The notes beneath the pieces are model-generated. The model worked only from the letters and a program-made list of their open reading frames with translations. It ran no database searches and was not told the origin of the DNA. Positions 35,766 through 49,114 of a stretch of 64,000 nucleotides of DNA are shown piece after piece; positions within the stretch are counted from its first letter, which is position 1, and the number at the start of each line of letters is the position of its first letter. A program made the position numbers and the translations under genes. The DNA comes from Macquaria australasica (Eukaryota > Chordata > Actinopteri > Centrarchiformes > Percichthyidae): the NCBI GenBank assembly GCA_005408345.1, contig SEMN01000322.1:248001-312000 (forward strand), in the 5' to 3' direction.

Positions 35766-36274
35766 TGAGCCACTGTTCTGTATAATGTTAAAATAATCGA
35801 TAACTATCACGATAAATGTCAAACCATTATTTCTTTCAAGTTTAAAGGCTGATTTTTGCTCCTGAGTGAAAGTTAAAGAAACCAGACAGTTAATTGTGGC
35901 TTTAAACTATTTGTTATTGTCAGAACATGACAAAATATCTCCAAACTGCTGAAGCTGAGTGACCTTTCTCAGGCTTCGTCCTGCTTCGAGCTGCTCATGG
36001 GCACTGCGACTACAACCTGTCAGCCACTGTGTCTGTAAGCATACCTCTATTCCTGTGACATGATTGGCTGTTCGTCTTCTTCTTCTGTTTAATGGCAGGT
36101 GGCAAATAGCATTTAAGGTGAATTAGCGACCTCCTTTCCCCCTTTGCATGGGTGATTTAAGTATATCAAACTTGTATCGAACATTTGTTATATATCGATT
36201 GAGGAAAATGATATTGATAATTATCATTTTATTGCCCAGCCCTGCCTCGCAGCGAAAATCTGCAGCTCTATTGA

Positions 36275-36645
36275 ACTGTTTTAGCTAACTCTTCTAGCTC
36301 ATTGTTTGCAGCTTCAGGCACACCTCCCGTACGGTTCTGCCTCAGCGCTCTCATCAGCCTCGTTTCCAGCAGCAGCAGGCAGCTGAAACAAGCTCAAATA
36401 AACCCACTGTACACCAACCGGCCAGCACCAGACAGCAAACAGACACAGTTAGATACTCGCAGGTGAGGGAAGTGGAACATCCAGCAGCTAAAGAGGCAGA
36501 TATTTTCATCAGGAGTTGGTGGAGATGGGATGATAATGGTGCCAACATGTTCGCCAAACCGACACAACAAAGCGCTAATATGTCAGGGCTGTTTGTCTTT
36601 AAGATTGTTTGGACGTTTTGGCCAAAAATGGATTAATGCAGCTTT
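36275..36645 (+). repeat. Dispersed repeat family B copy
   Basis: It shares 'agctcattgttt', 'cactgtacacca', 'cagacacagttagata', 'cagatattttcatcaggagt' and related words with 9530-9867 and 44290-44690. Confidence 0.7.
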
Positions 36646-36864
36646 AAAAAAGGTATAATATGAAACATTTCCGCATTACAATGTCTAAAAACAAGGAGAC
36701 CTACAGTATGTTTTATATTTTGTTGAGGTGTGTACTTACATTATCACAACAATGTCCAAACCCAGAGTAATCCGTACTTTTCTGTACCCCTCTAGTTGCT
36801 ATAACTTCCGGGGAAACACCAGATGACACGTCAGAGAGAGGAAGGAAGGAATACAACAGAATTA

Positions 36865-36958
36865 TACTCAGTAACAGTAATACAGCATCATTTTTATAGT
36901 GTGGCGTCACTACTTTTACTTACGCAAATGATTTGAATACTTCTTCCACTGCTGGTAA
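36865..36958 (+). repeat. Dispersed repeat family G, 3' fragment
   Basis: 'tagtgtggcgtcactacttttactta' and 'gaatacttcttccactgctg' correspond to the 3' end of family G. Confidence 0.65.
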
Positions 36959-36959
36959 A

Positions 36960-38150
36960 GGACTCGCAGTCACAGATGTACTTTAAACTATTGAGACATT
37001 TATAGGCGAGCAGCAGTGTTTTAAACTCTATGTCACACCTAAAGCCAGTGCAGAGACCTGAGAGTTGATGAGACATGAGAGTAGTCCATTGATTTTCTGA
37101 GTCAGGTCATAAAGCCACAAATCTCAGGACGTTGCTATTAAAGTTTAGCTCTGAGTCTATTACTCCACCATGATTTTAAGTTACTTTAAGGTCAATTAAA
37201 AACATGGCAAAAGCTTCAATATCCCCAAATTGCTTCACATTAAATCATAGAAACATAATGTACCTCTGGTTAACTGTGCAGCTCTAACCTGAGTCACAAA
37301 CATAAACTTCAACCCATCCTGTAGTTACTGCACTCGCCTTTTTTTGCACGCTTGAGAAGTTATGTTTTCATTGAAGTCAAACTTCTCTGAGTGCATCTAC
37401 AGTACGTTGCTGAATTTAGCTCTTGCAAGCGCCGGCATCGCTAACACAAACAGGGAGTGATTTATTGTAGCAGACAGCCAGTGTTTTCATTGTCAGGAGG
37501 TTGGTAATGGGGGCCAATTGAAGAGTGAAAGAAACATTGTGTTGCTTTCAGTGTAGGAACTATAGTGAGGAGCGCTGTGGGAATATGCTGTTCTTTTCTG
37601 TCACCCTCCTCATACCGCACGGCTTCCACTCCAGAGCCCAGCACACCTCCACAGGATCTGGACTCAGTCTTACCTCCCATACAACTGGCTGACAGCCTCA
37701 CACGCTCGCTGGTAAATAATCAAGGAAATGAATTGAATCTTTTCTCTTTAGTCTGATTTTCAGTGGGATGTTGGTCCTTTGCATGGGCGGATTTGTAGGT
37801 GGGTTAAGTGCAAAATAATACAATTAAATGTTGTTTTTGCATATAAAACATTATGTACCATCAAGACTTCTTACTGAAAGCTTTTGGCATTAACCAAGAG
37901 GTTTTGTCTGTTCATAATCAGTATAACTAATAACCTTTGATTTTTTTTTGAGACTGGGCTCCCTAAAATACAATCGTATAGGTCGTCTGTGCAAGCAGCT
38001 TAATACGTTTATTGTTAGACCTATGAAGAGCACACAAACTCTGCGTAACAACACAGGCCTTTCACCCAGGAGACTGCTGATCGTGTCCCGTGTGAAACCA
38101 AACGTCAACGCTGACTTACTTCCGTACGCAACTTTACGTAACTAACGTAC
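36960..38150. other. Intergenic sequence, nothing recognised
   Basis: No coding domain or second-copy repeat is recognised. The open frame at 37565-37756 is Pro/Ser-rich and short. Confidence 0.4.
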
Positions 38151-38154
38151 TTAT

Positions 38155-38352
38155 TTTAAGCCAAACCATGATCTTTTCCTAAACCTAACCAAGTCGTTTT
38201 GGTGCCTGAACCTAACCAAACTGAGGACGCTACACAACGTTAACCACGTTTATTATTGTTACCATGACGACAAAGGACCAGTACGCCTATACATGTAGTT
38301 TTGGGAGACACTGACAAATGACCTTCTCTATCATTTAGGTTGGAGGACTTGT
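38155..38352 (+). repeat. Dispersed repeat family C, copy 2
   Basis: In the same orientation and order as 28795-28990, but with an additional 'aagtcgttttggtgcctgaa' segment absent from the other copy. Confidence 0.8.
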
Positions 38353-39189
38353 GTTTTTTTTGCAGTAGCAGAGATTTGTATTTATTTGTGTTAATGGACA
38401 GGTTTGTGTAATCAGTAGTTTCTTCTTCTGCTGGCTGTGTGGTCTCAGAATTGCTTCCTGCCTCCGGCTGCATGTTCACTTCTTATCAAAAGCCGCTTCA
38501 TTTTCCCTCCTCCTTCACCCCGACCACCCTGGGAAGAATCACCTCAGCCATAAGCAGAGGCTCCCACAATTCACCTTACAGTGGCCCACAGGGCACAGGA
38601 GTTGCACTCAGGCGTGAACACACAGTATTACGACTCAGTGAATAAAATGAATAAAATGGCTGCAGTAATGACTCGGGTGAGGTGGCCGCTCCACTCGACT
38701 AGTTGTGGAGTTTTATTGCTGCGAGGAGAAGAAGATTTACCAAAACAGGTAAACCTGAAGTCAAGAAATATTTGAAGCTGCAACATTTGGAGCCAGCAGG
38801 GTTTTGTTCATTCCTTCCAATACAGAGCTGCACCTCTGACCACACCCAACAGTGATGTTAGGGTGCACTGGACTCATCCTGACTGCATTTCTACAGCATG
38901 CAGGAGGGTGAGAAGTTCAGCCACTGCAGGTCAGCAAAGATAAGATTTTCAGCTGGTGTCAAGTTACTTTTCAAAAGGAACCATGTTGAGTTTTTGACAA
39001 CTGGTAGCTCTGTGGAGCAACGTGATGTGGAGGTCCCTGTTTTGTTTGAATCTCAAAACACACGAGGACGCACGTCACATGTACAAGCACACGGGCAACG
39101 CACACACATTCCTGCTGAAGGTGTCGTGCTATTAAATGACAGCTGGCAGAAGAAGAAGACCGCTAACTATTATAAAATAACTACATTTT

Positions 39190-39327
39190 ATTTTTCTATT
39201 ATTTTCTGATTTTATTTGCCTCGTTGCCTCCTGAAAGGTTTCAATCCTGGTTCAACCATGTAAAGCACTTTGTATCTTTGTTCTGCATAAATAATGATTA
39301 TTATTATTATTATTATTATTATTACTC
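39190..39327 (+). repeat. L2-like LINE tail with (ATT)n
   Basis: 'tgtaaagcactttgtatctt' and 'gcataaataatgatt' lead into about ten ATT units. This resembles the tail of the element at 6690-7361. Confidence 0.55.
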
Positions 39328-39329
39328 CT

Positions 39330-41290
39330 CCTTAAATCTATAAAGGCCTCCACAGTAGTCCTTGGTACATTGGACATTTATATTTTAACATAGCCTGTTA
39401 GAATATAACAAACCCGCTGCTACAGCAGCACACACGGCCTCATGAGTAAGTGTAGATCTGAGTCACCATCACCTCTGTGACACAGTCTCTACCAAAACTG
39501 AACATTACAGGCTTGTAGTATTAGCTGCACAGCTGCGGTATTGTTGTATCATACATTAGACTGAACGGGGTATTCGTGTTATTGTGTCCACCCCCCTGTG
39601 GCAGTGCTCCCCTGCTGTTCCGTGCTATTGAGGCAGTAATTGCACAATCTCACTTTGCTTTACACTGTGTGCACAACTTAACATTACCCCGGCATTTGCT
39701 CACTGTGCCATTTTACAGCCTCAGGAATTATGTATAATGCTGTGTAACTCTGTGTAACTCTTATAACTTACTTGAGAAGTTTATGCGACTTTATGCTTTC
39801 ATCAGCGGGATTCAAAACTGGACAGAGACTCACTCACTCGGTTCAGTATTACAGCATGAAATCCCTGTACACTCATATAGATTCCCTGCTTCACTATGCT
39901 GAACGCCCTGCCAAAATAATTACTGAGCGAATTTATAATTTCTCTAAATTATTTATATATAATCCTAATTATACTTAACCATTGATCATATCCTATAGCT
40001 TCTATGTTTCCACTTACACTCTGTGACATGTTATTTAGTACTGCTGCAATGTCCTCAACACAAATTCCTGTAATTTTACAATTAATTTAGACTCTAGCCG
40101 ACAAATTTTCTCCAAACAAATTGGATGACTCCTCTCTCGCAGCTCCATCTGTCTCCTCTCCTACTCTATTTTCTCTCTGTCATCGCCTTCTGGTGTCTTG
40201 CAACCACTTGAACCCTGACCGACATTGTCCTGGTGTTGTCATGACGACAATATGGAGTAAGTTTAAGTGTTGCTAATTGTTGCAGGGATATATTTTCCAT
40301 GCTGTTATATGTCTCCCCTCTGAGCAAAGCCTCTCTGCTGGCTGGCTTTGACCTGGACTACTTCCTCACTCACGTTCTCACACTGATGCTGCACTTAGAC
40401 AGCGATGAGATCTGGAGCCTGTGCTGACAGAAATCAATGGCTAATGAGCCATGAAATTATTTTATTCCTTTTTTGGCATCTTATAATTTTGTTGTCTTTA
40501 CTGGGGGTGTTTTTTGTTTTTTTTAGAGTCGATGTTTTTTTAAGAAAGCTATTTACAGGCGTTGTTGTAATTTCTGCAGTTTAGCAGAGACTGCTGTAAT
40601 CTCTGAATTGTTCAGAACTTGACTTTATGTGTTTGGAAAAGATATTCATATTATAAACACTCCCCCAGCCACCTACCCCACCCTATAGCTCCATGGCTAA
40701 ATAAATGATACAAACAGTATTGATACTAAGCAGCAGTACAGTACATTTATCAGATGTCCGTTGCTTTTATTAAAGAGGTACTGCACACTTAATTACTTCA
40801 TCATCATTAGTTTTTGAGCTGTAAACTAAATGATATGACTGTACTGTGATGAAACACATCAATGCTGGTGTTAATATCGACATTTCTTACCAAATTTATA
40901 TATAAAAAATTAGCATTTCATGGGTTGAAAATGGCTCAACACGCTATCTGCTGTTTTAAATCAGCCCTGAACCTATGAGGCCAACGCTGACATAGAGTCA
41001 ACCGGTTGGGACCTGTCTATGTCCTGAAATTTCTATAAAAAAATACTCTAATCAGTGTCAGTCAGTCTCCCCACTTCAACTATTAACAAAGATTCTGGAA
41101 AATGACGTGTACAGATTTTACAGTTGTTAACCGAAGGTGAAATTCAGCAGTAAGATATTACTCAAACAAAGGAGACAAAAATTACTATTTTATCAGTTTA
41201 GAAAGAGTCAAATATGTTTTTGATTTGGCTCAAGCAAAGTAAGATAATATATATGCTCTTACCAAAATGCAGCAACACAAGAGGAGTTGA
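39330..41290. other. Intergenic sequence, nothing recognised
   Basis: AT-rich, with no domain-bearing open frame and no repeat partner seen within the window. Confidence 0.4.
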
Positions 41291-41299
41291 TGATTAACC

Positions 41300-41560
41300 A
41301 CAGTATATATGCTTAACAGCAGCATGCTAACGTGCTCACAATGACAATGCTAACATGCAGCAGGTATAATGTTTACCATGTTTACCATTTTAGTTTAACG
41401 TGTTAGCATGCTAACATTTGCTAATTAGCACTAAAAGCAAAATACAGCTGAGGCTGATGGGAATGTCATTAGTGTTGCAGGTATTTGCTCATAAACCAGA
41501 GCTTTGGTCAAATTAAAATTTCGACCTGATGATGGCGCTACAGGAAATAGGCCCATAGGT
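41300..41560 (+). repeat. Dispersed repeat family D, copy 1
   Basis: Repeated 'gctaac' and 'gcatgctaac' words. The stretch 'gcatgctaacatttgctaat' is shared exactly with 62850-62975. A common fish element from recall. Confidence 0.75.
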
Positions 41561-42105
41561 AGATAAGGTCACATTATGTCAAGGTATTTCCTGCACAGCG
41601 ACAATGGAGTTCAATAACAGAGAAATTACTTTTTATTAAAAAACAAAAAAACAAGGAGATTACTGCCAGGACAATATACCAGGTGTTAGTTTCAACCCCT
41701 CACAACCAAAATATATTCAGCCAAATCAGTCTTGCTGTGGTAATGATGTAGATATGTTATCCGATGATGCATTTTATTACAGGCCCTGCAAACCCATGGT
41801 CCACCCACACAGGTGATTTTACTTGTTATGCCTGACTAGAGCTCTTCTGGGGACTGTACAGACCATGTTTGATCGACATCATTCTCACTGTCCTCGGTGG
41901 AACAAATTAGCACTTTATCATTCTTATTGGTACATAGAGTCTGATACCTTCATGTAACTGCAACATAGATCCTCCTTCAACCTGAGCAGAGGTCTTATTA
42001 GTGAAAACACACGTGTGGGTGTGACAGACCTTTGAAATATGGAACAAAACAACATGCTGTAATGTTGCATTCATGCAGTGTCTTTCAGCAATATCTACTC
42101 TGTTG

Positions 42106-42318
42106 ACCCACTAATTCATTAGTTGATCAACAGAAAATTAAACGGCAACTATAACTAATTTTTCAAGCAAAAGTGCCAAACATCACCTATTTGCAGCTTC
42201 TAAATTGTGAGGATTTGCTGCTGATCTTTGTCTTATGTGACAGTAAACTCACCATCTTTGGGTTTTGGACTGTTGGTTGGATAAAACAGGCAATTTGAAA
42301 TTCACTTTGGGCTTTACT
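42106..42318 (+). repeat. Dispersed repeat family A, plus copy, 3' truncated
   Basis: 'gtgaggatttgctgctgatc', 'ttgggttttggactgttggt' and 'caatttgaaattcactttgg' match the core; the 3' inverted end is missing. Confidence 0.75.
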
Positions 42319-42999
42319 TAACCTGACGCACCAGATGGTTTGTTACACAGAGCCATCTGAGAAGTCGTCCTTGGAAACTGTTTGGAAAAGGGTAGGCACT
42401 TTCAAAAAATACTTGGCAGGTGATTGGATGAACCATCTGTCTATCACTGTCTATCAGGCTAACATCAACCAATCAGATCAACAAACCATATGACGTAGTG
42501 GGAGGTCCAAAGCCAGTTGGGAGAAGAGCGAAAACATATTTTCCATCGAGAAAAGCCTTCAGCGCCGTTCTTTGCTCTTCTTTCAATAAAGAAATACAGT
42601 TCTGATATAACTGATGCTACAGCAGCATCTACGCTAACACAACATAGGAGACGCCACAACAGTCGGAGTCGTCACACCTAAAACCACACCTGTAGCTGCC
42701 AGTAGTTCCTCATAGGATGCTGATTGGTCTGAACCACTGTGGCCACAAACGCATAACTTGAAGCCTGGCAAGATGGATTCTCACGAGTCCAGCTTCCTCG
42801 CAAGTTAAAGCTTTACTAGGAAATAGTAATGGTCCACTTCTCATATGGACTGAATGATTAATCGAGAAAATAATCAGCTGACAAAGAATATGGTTGTAAT
42901 GTAAACAGCTAAACAAAGACAACAAAGCTGAGCAAAGATAAGCATGTAGGTATAACAACAGCTGTACAAAATAGCTGCAATCATGGCCGACTTACTGCA

Positions 43000-44285
43000 A
43001 TCTGGATGTGTCATTTATTAGCACCATGTGTCGTGTTGCGAGTGTCAATTTAAATCTCTGCTTCAATATGGTTAAAATCTGATTTTGTTTCCATGTGTTT
43101 TTTCAGTTCAGACTAAATAAAAAGCAATTTGAGTTCCCTGTCTTGTCCAAACATAAAGCCACCAAAAACTTTAAACAAATACTCAACAATCATTCAGGGA
43201 GAAATCCTTCAAAGAACAGCCAGGGGAGTCAATTCCTCCAGTGACAGCTGCCTACAACACAGTACAGAAGTACCATGCAGCCACAAGTTGTGTTTTGAGC
43301 AAGTCTCACTTTTCTTGACAAGAAAAACAAAGAGCAGAAAGCTCTCATGTCCTGCTGCAAAATAAAGCTGAAAGCAACAAATTCAAACTCCTACTCTGGA
43401 AGTTTGTCGAGGTATTCTGGAGAAGTAGAAGAGGCAAGATGTTTTTTTTATTCACGTCTGGTTTCTATAGTGATATTAACGTCAATGTGCGCTAAAATAC
43501 AAACCTAACATTTCAAAGGTAAATACAGAATAACAGTGTTATGGATGTGCAGCGAGTGAGATATTTACTTATCAGGAGCTACAGCACATATTTTACCATC
43601 GCCAACTGTCAAATATACTGTAAAAGGACAGAAAATGATAAGGTTGTAATGCTGGGGAGTGATGAATAAGCTGACAGACAGAAGGAGTTATCCATTCTTT
43701 GTATGTGCTTGCCTTTGACGAGTAAATCTCTAACACAAAAATAAACCAGACCCAGAATGGCAGCACATCAGATTTCTGCCTCGCATTGCACCAAAGTGCT
43801 CTTTCCATGGCAACCGTATCAGTGGCTGTTTGGCAGCCGCATGCAGTGTACCAACCAAATGACAAATCAACAATGTTGATTCCATCACACTTCCACCGAG
43901 ATGCCTTTCATTCCTGTCTTTGTGTGTGTGTCTGTCCACCAAGATATGTCTACTGTGGATCAAGATAGAGCCGTGCAGCTAAAACCAGAATGCTAAGTGG
44001 GCCTGTGGGATAAAAAGAAATAAGCGTGTAGGACAGTCTGGATCACACGGACTAAATGCATCTCTGTTCCTGCACGTTATCATCACAAAATAAACAAAAG
44101 ATACAGCTGTGGAAGAAGAATTCACATCCTGTAACAATATAACAGCATAAAAACATGACAAGTTATGACAAAATTTGACTTATGTTTTCTATGCAAAAGG
44201 TACTTAAAGTGGCTATAATTGATATTTTTTATAAAGATGTATCAAATGACGATGTGTAAGGGTCGAATCTAGAGAGAATTATGAC
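43000..44285. other. Intergenic sequence, nothing recognised
   Basis: Short open frames without domains; no repeats with partners in the window were noted. Confidence 0.4.
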
Positions 44286-44289
44286 CTGA

Positions 44290-44690
44290 ATCTGCAGCTT
44301 TACGGAGCTTTATAGTAAGTTTCAGCTCATTGTTTATCTGTCCGACAGCAGCTTCACTGTTTTGGGTCACTCTCAGCACTCTCAGAGTGTTGTTTTCAGC
44401 CTGTTTTCAGTGAAAAATCTCTAAAAATCCACCATACACTACCTGCTCAAGCTGGTGAACATAGTGGAGCATTTAGCTGCTAAACAGCCAGATATTTCCT
44501 TCAGGAGCTGGCAGAGACCAAAACAGAGCTAAAAAAAAGAGAATAATGGACCTCCGTTCATCAGGTGACACAAACACGACTCCAACTGAATGATAATGTT
44601 GCTCTGTAACTGCTGGATGTGTAACAAAAACAGCTGTTTGCTGACAAGGTCACCCTATCAACTTAAAGGTGATAATATGTTAATGTTGTG
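44290..44690 (+). repeat. Dispersed repeat family B, long copy
   Basis: It contains 'tctaaaaatccaccataca', 'agctggtgaacatagtggag', 'gccagatatttcc' and 'acacgactccaactgaatga' in the family order. Confidence 0.75.
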
Positions 44691-44699
44691 TTCGCAACT

Positions 44700-45040
44700 T
44701 GTTATTGCAGGTTTAAAGTCAAAAAGTACTCATGCAGAAAAATCCCCCATGTGAGTGTTATATTATTATAAAATATAATATTTTACTGAGTTATTTTGAT
44801 TGATGCATTTACAGTACATGTAAGCAGCTTTTTAATGTAGTAGTTGTAGTTGGTGAGCTCATCGTTGGTTTTGTATTTAAAATGTTCTGCAGCGTAACTA
44901 GTATCAATAGCTGTCGAATAAAGTGGTAGAGTAACAAATATTTGTACAATATTTGCCTCTAAATTAAACAAAGAAACGGAAATATTGAAGTAAAGTACCT
45001 CATAATAAGTACAGTACTTGAGTTACAATCCACTTATAGG
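44700..45040 (-). repeat. Dispersed repeat family G, minus copy
   Basis: Read on the minus strand it gives 'actcaagtactgtacttatt' and later the 'ctgcagaacattttaaatac' interior typical of family G. It directly follows the family B copy. Confidence 0.65.
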
Positions 45041-45688
45041 AGAAAAGCGAGCAGGTATGACAAACAAATGCTGATTATTATTCTTTCAGCAAGACATTAA
45101 TCAAATAAATGGCTTATTTGAAGGGATAAATTATTTTATCATGAGAAAATTACCCACCAATACTTAACAAAATTGTCAAATGAGGTGGAAATTTGGTATT
45201 TCCTTGTGGAGAAGTGAACAAATAAAATGATGATCCAACAAACAGCTTTTGTATATTTAATTAAGCAAAAGAATAAAAGAATAAAAGAATAAAACAAAGA
45301 GTAAATAGAATAAAAAGTAAACAAAAAAAAGAGAGAGCGCACACAGAGTCAATCTATTTCAGCTGAAAGGCCAGAGCTCACACACAGAGGAGTGTATGAG
45401 GAGTCTGACCTCAGGTGCAGATACAGTCACATATTTATAATCTCACATAACATACAGAGAGCAGGCCTGGCCTACATCATCTCAGTACACAGGGCAGACT
45501 GTTCTCCTGTCAGCCCTCGCAGCAAACAAGTTGTCCTTCAGAAACCAAACCAAAACAGGATACCAATGTACTTTATGTCAGAAGAGACCCAAGAGAGAAA
45601 ATATCAAAGTACATAGAGTGCTGGTTAAAGAAAACAGATTATTACTTGAATACATAAATGGTAATAGGAAATTTTTCCCTTACATCAA

Positions 45689-45935
45689 ACATTTTCTGGC
45701 TCCAGCTTCTCAGATGTGATGATTTGCTGCTTTTTGTTCTGATTTGTAAAATGAATCTCTTTTAGGTTTTGGACTGTTTGTCAGACAAAACAAGCTATTT
45801 GAAAAGATCATCTTGAGCTCTGGGAACATGTGATGGGGTGTTTCACTATTTTCTGGCATTCATGGACTAAATTATTTAAAAAAATAAATAACCAACAGAT
45901 TAATGGATACGGAAAAAAAACATTAGTTGCAGCCC
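45689..45935 (+). repeat. Dispersed repeat family A, plus copy, 5' truncated
   Basis: It starts inside the core ('ggctccagcttctcag') and ends with 'cattagttgcagccc'. Confidence 0.75.
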
Positions 45936-45993
45936 AAATCCTAAAATATAGCAAATCCTGATGTTTTTGGTGATTTTAGCACTTTACTGAAAA

Positions 45994-46293
45994 CAGGGTT
46001 CGTCCAGCACTATTCAAGCACTTTCAAGGTACCTAAACCAAACATTCCCAGACTCTCAAAGCTTTTATCATCACATCTAAATTGTTACTCCAGGAGACAA
46101 CAAACAAATATCATGACTGGATCATTTCACTTAAAATATTAAAAGACTGTGTAGATCATGAAACACCAGATTATGTTAAAAAATCAAGCATTTTTCAGGG
46201 AGTATATTCGAATTCAAGCACATTCCTAACCTTGAAAACATATCGGTTCAAATTAAGCATTTTCCAAACTTTCAAGACTTTGCATGAATCCTG
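45994..46293 (+). mobile_element. 300-bp TIR transposon with target duplication
   Basis: It begins CAGGGTTCGTCC and ends ATGAATCCTG; the reverse complement of the end, CAGGATTCATGC, pairs with the start. It is flanked on both sides by TGAAAA (45988-45993 and 46294-46299). The interior is built of 'tcaagca' and 'tttcaag' words. The CAGGGTTCG end is typical of hAT-related short elements in fish (recall). It carries no transposase. Confidence 0.8.
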
Positions 46294-47013
46294 TGAAAAG
46301 CCGAGTCATCATGCTAGTGTCCTCAGAGTCTCCGACATTAAACAGAAAAACAAACCCTCTTGTCTAAACAGTTCAGATATTGTTGCAGTGTCAGAGTCGA
46401 CTCGCCTGAAATCGACCACTCAGCTCTAACTTACCATAGCTCTTCAGCCTCTGCTATGGCTGACAATCACAGCAGCAGCAGCTCATTAGTAGAGAAGCTG
46501 CTGATGTGAAACGACACCCAGACCGGCCTGTTGACTGGTAGGAGGGAAAGAAGCACTGAGAAGTGAATCGTTAAAACTACAGCTGATGAACTTTAAACTG
46601 GAGAAAGAAAAAAAAAAAGGAACTTCACAGATGTGTTTCACTCATTGTTCACCAGCTAATTGTAGCTTATAAAAGTGCAGGCGAGTGAAAGATATTGGTT
46701 CTTTAATGAAACAGTAAAACATGCCTTACATGTGCTCCACAGTGTTCGACACTCTCTGGGTAAGATGGTTTTAAAAGCTTTAGTCAATCTCAAATGAGCC
46801 TGTAAAACTCCACTAAATGGTACTGAGACATATTAGCAACTTTTATGTTAATGAGGCAGAAGCAGCCTCCTCCTCATACTCGAAATGTTTTGGGGAAAAG
46901 CAACGCAGAGCTACGGAGGCTTATTGCTGCCACGGCAAAAAAAGAAAAACAGATCAGGATCACGTTATAAAGTAAAAAGTTTATTGTTATAACAAGGTGT
47001 TTTTCACGTTATA

Positions 47014-47259
47014 ACAAGAAACTTTTCTTCTTATAATAATATACTATTTATCTTGTTATTACATGAAATGTTTCACATTATAACGAGATAAGTTGGTCTC
47101 GGGCGGAGGTGGGCTCCACGTGATATGTACTCCGGTTGTGAACAATATCATCTCTCTGCACACAGTTTCTTCATTCAAAGTTTCACGTTCTAACAATATA
47201 AGTTATCACATTATAACAAGATAAATAGTATATTATTATAATAAGAAACGTTTCTTGTG
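47014..47259. repeat. Inverted-repeat hairpin, about 47-bp arms
   Basis: The left arm, 47014-47060 ('acaagaaacttttcttctta' onward), is nearly the reverse complement of the right arm, 47211-47259. A loop of about 150 bases contains further 'ttataac' palindromic pieces. It is probably a small MITE-like element. Confidence 0.75.
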
Positions 47260-47269
47260 AAGACCTCTA

Positions 47270-48320
47270 ACATCCACTGTAACACCTCTCCAAGATGCTA
47301 CTATACCAGAGTTTAGGGATCTTAAAGTTTATATCAGAATTGATCGTTTCAGCCGGTTAAATCGATGGTCGCCCACCCAGAAATCAAGGTGTGAAATCAA
47401 AGATCAATTGTGTCAAAAATTTTGATGAATTTCGAGTGTTACATCTGCCACAGTTATTATTGTAAACTGCGTATGTGCAGTGCTAGACTGAAAAGCTCGC
47501 CAGGCGTAGCAACAGTAACTAAGGGGGGCGGGGTTTAGCAAATTGGTCAGTTTGGACATTTTGGTCACCAGCTTCTCCCAATTTGAATCCAGATACACTG
47601 AGATACTTTATAGTTTTGAATCATACAAGAGATCACAAAACAATTCACAGAAATGGCTAATTAGATGATATATATTTATTATATTCATATTTCCAAAAAA
47701 AACATTACTGCTTCTATTTAACACCTGTGACCTCCCTGTTTGTGTTTGCTTGATGAAAATCCCTCGTGGCATTGAAGCTCATTAATCTTTTCTTCTGGGA
47801 GAATTTAATTCTTCTCTTCAACCCGACACATAAACACGGCAGCCCGCGAATGCCCTGAAGTCCCGCCGTAGCACCCCTCCAAGCAGCTGACTCGTAACAA
47901 AGGCTAATTTAAAATTAAGAAAAGTTAATTGTTTTTCCAGCTAAAGGTGTCTCCTTCCATGAGGTTCTCTTTGCCGTCGAGTTGCAGCGACACTGACGGC
48001 GACGTGACGCAACTCTCTGCAGTATTTTTTGTACAAACTCTTCGGAGCTGCGGACATTCGCCTCGTCTTACAGCCAAATGCTGCCATGGCAACAGTGAGG
48101 GTTCAAATCCCACCTCTTCCTCTCCTCCTCTGCCAATCTCCTCTCCATCCATTCTTCTCTCCCAGTGAAACCATTAAATTATCAATCCCCAACCCCCGCA
48201 GGGTTCATATCGCCGCATCATCTCGCTCTCTCTTTCTCTCTCTCTGTCAATATTTACAGAGTTTCTCATAGACTCTCGCAGGTAATAGTGTCTTATTCCC
48301 AAAGCTCTGCATGGTGCAAA
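47270..48320. other. Intergenic sequence, nothing recognised
   Basis: A CT-rich patch lies near 48110-48250. A 'gggttcaaatccc' at about 48098 resembles a pol III B box, but no tRNA fold or A box accompanies it. Confidence 0.4.
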
Positions 48321-48329
48321 CATGCACGT

Positions 48330-48471
48330 ACACACACACACACACACACACCCTCACACACACACAGGCAGTGTGAAATAGCTATTCCATCTAAATGAGT
48401 GCTATTCAACTAACTGTCCCTGCTGACTGCTACAACTGCCTCTGCAAGTGTGCGCGTGTGCATGACTGTCA

Positions 48472-48507
<36 letters not shown>

Positions 48508-48576
48508 TCACCCATGTGCTTGTTCAAGTGGATACATGTGTATTCTCACTCATATGTGTGTGCGCGCACTCAGGCG

Positions 48577-48607
<31 letters not shown>

Positions 48608-48610
48608 TAT
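48330..48610. repeat. Cluster of (CA)n and (GT)n arrays
   Basis: CA at 48330-48366 (interrupted), GT at 48475-48504 and GT at 48582-48607. Confidence 0.9.
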
Positions 48611-49114
48611 ACTGATAGCTCACGGTCCCTTCAGGTAATCTCATGGTTGAGAAGAGAGAGATAGAAAAGGGAAAAAGAAATATTCTGTGAGAGAGAAATT
48701 AAGACAGAGAGAGACATCCCTGCTGCAATAACTGAAAGGATCTGAAATGACAATATGTAGATGCTTATAGATGTGTGCGTGTGCAGATGGCAGATGGATA
48801 TATTCTGGGTAATATTCACCTCTCTGCCTGCCTTCACTTCTTTCTTTCACAGCTGGTTTTACTGTTTCTTACTGGTTGTATGTGATTTACTACCAGTTTA
48901 TTCCCTCCCTGTCTGGAAGAAACATAATTTACCTGGTTTTACTGTCATCCATGACATCTTCACCAACACCGAAAGCCAAATGTCATGTTTTTATTGACTT
49001 ATTAAGAAAGCCGAAAGTATGCTGTAAGAGCCTCCATTCTTCTGGAAAGGTTTTCCACGAGAAGTTTTTGGATTCTGGCTGCAGGGATTTGCCCCCATTC
49101 AGCCACAGGAGCAT

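Noticed and set aside
45531..45719. YQCTLCQKRPKR-like peptide suggesting a C2H2 finger
   Set aside because: Only a C-x2-C pair is present, the His pair is missing, and the frame runs into a family A repeat.
48090..48115. B-box-like 'gggttcaaatccc' as a tRNA gene
   Set aside because: No A box at the right distance and no cloverleaf arms could be drawn.
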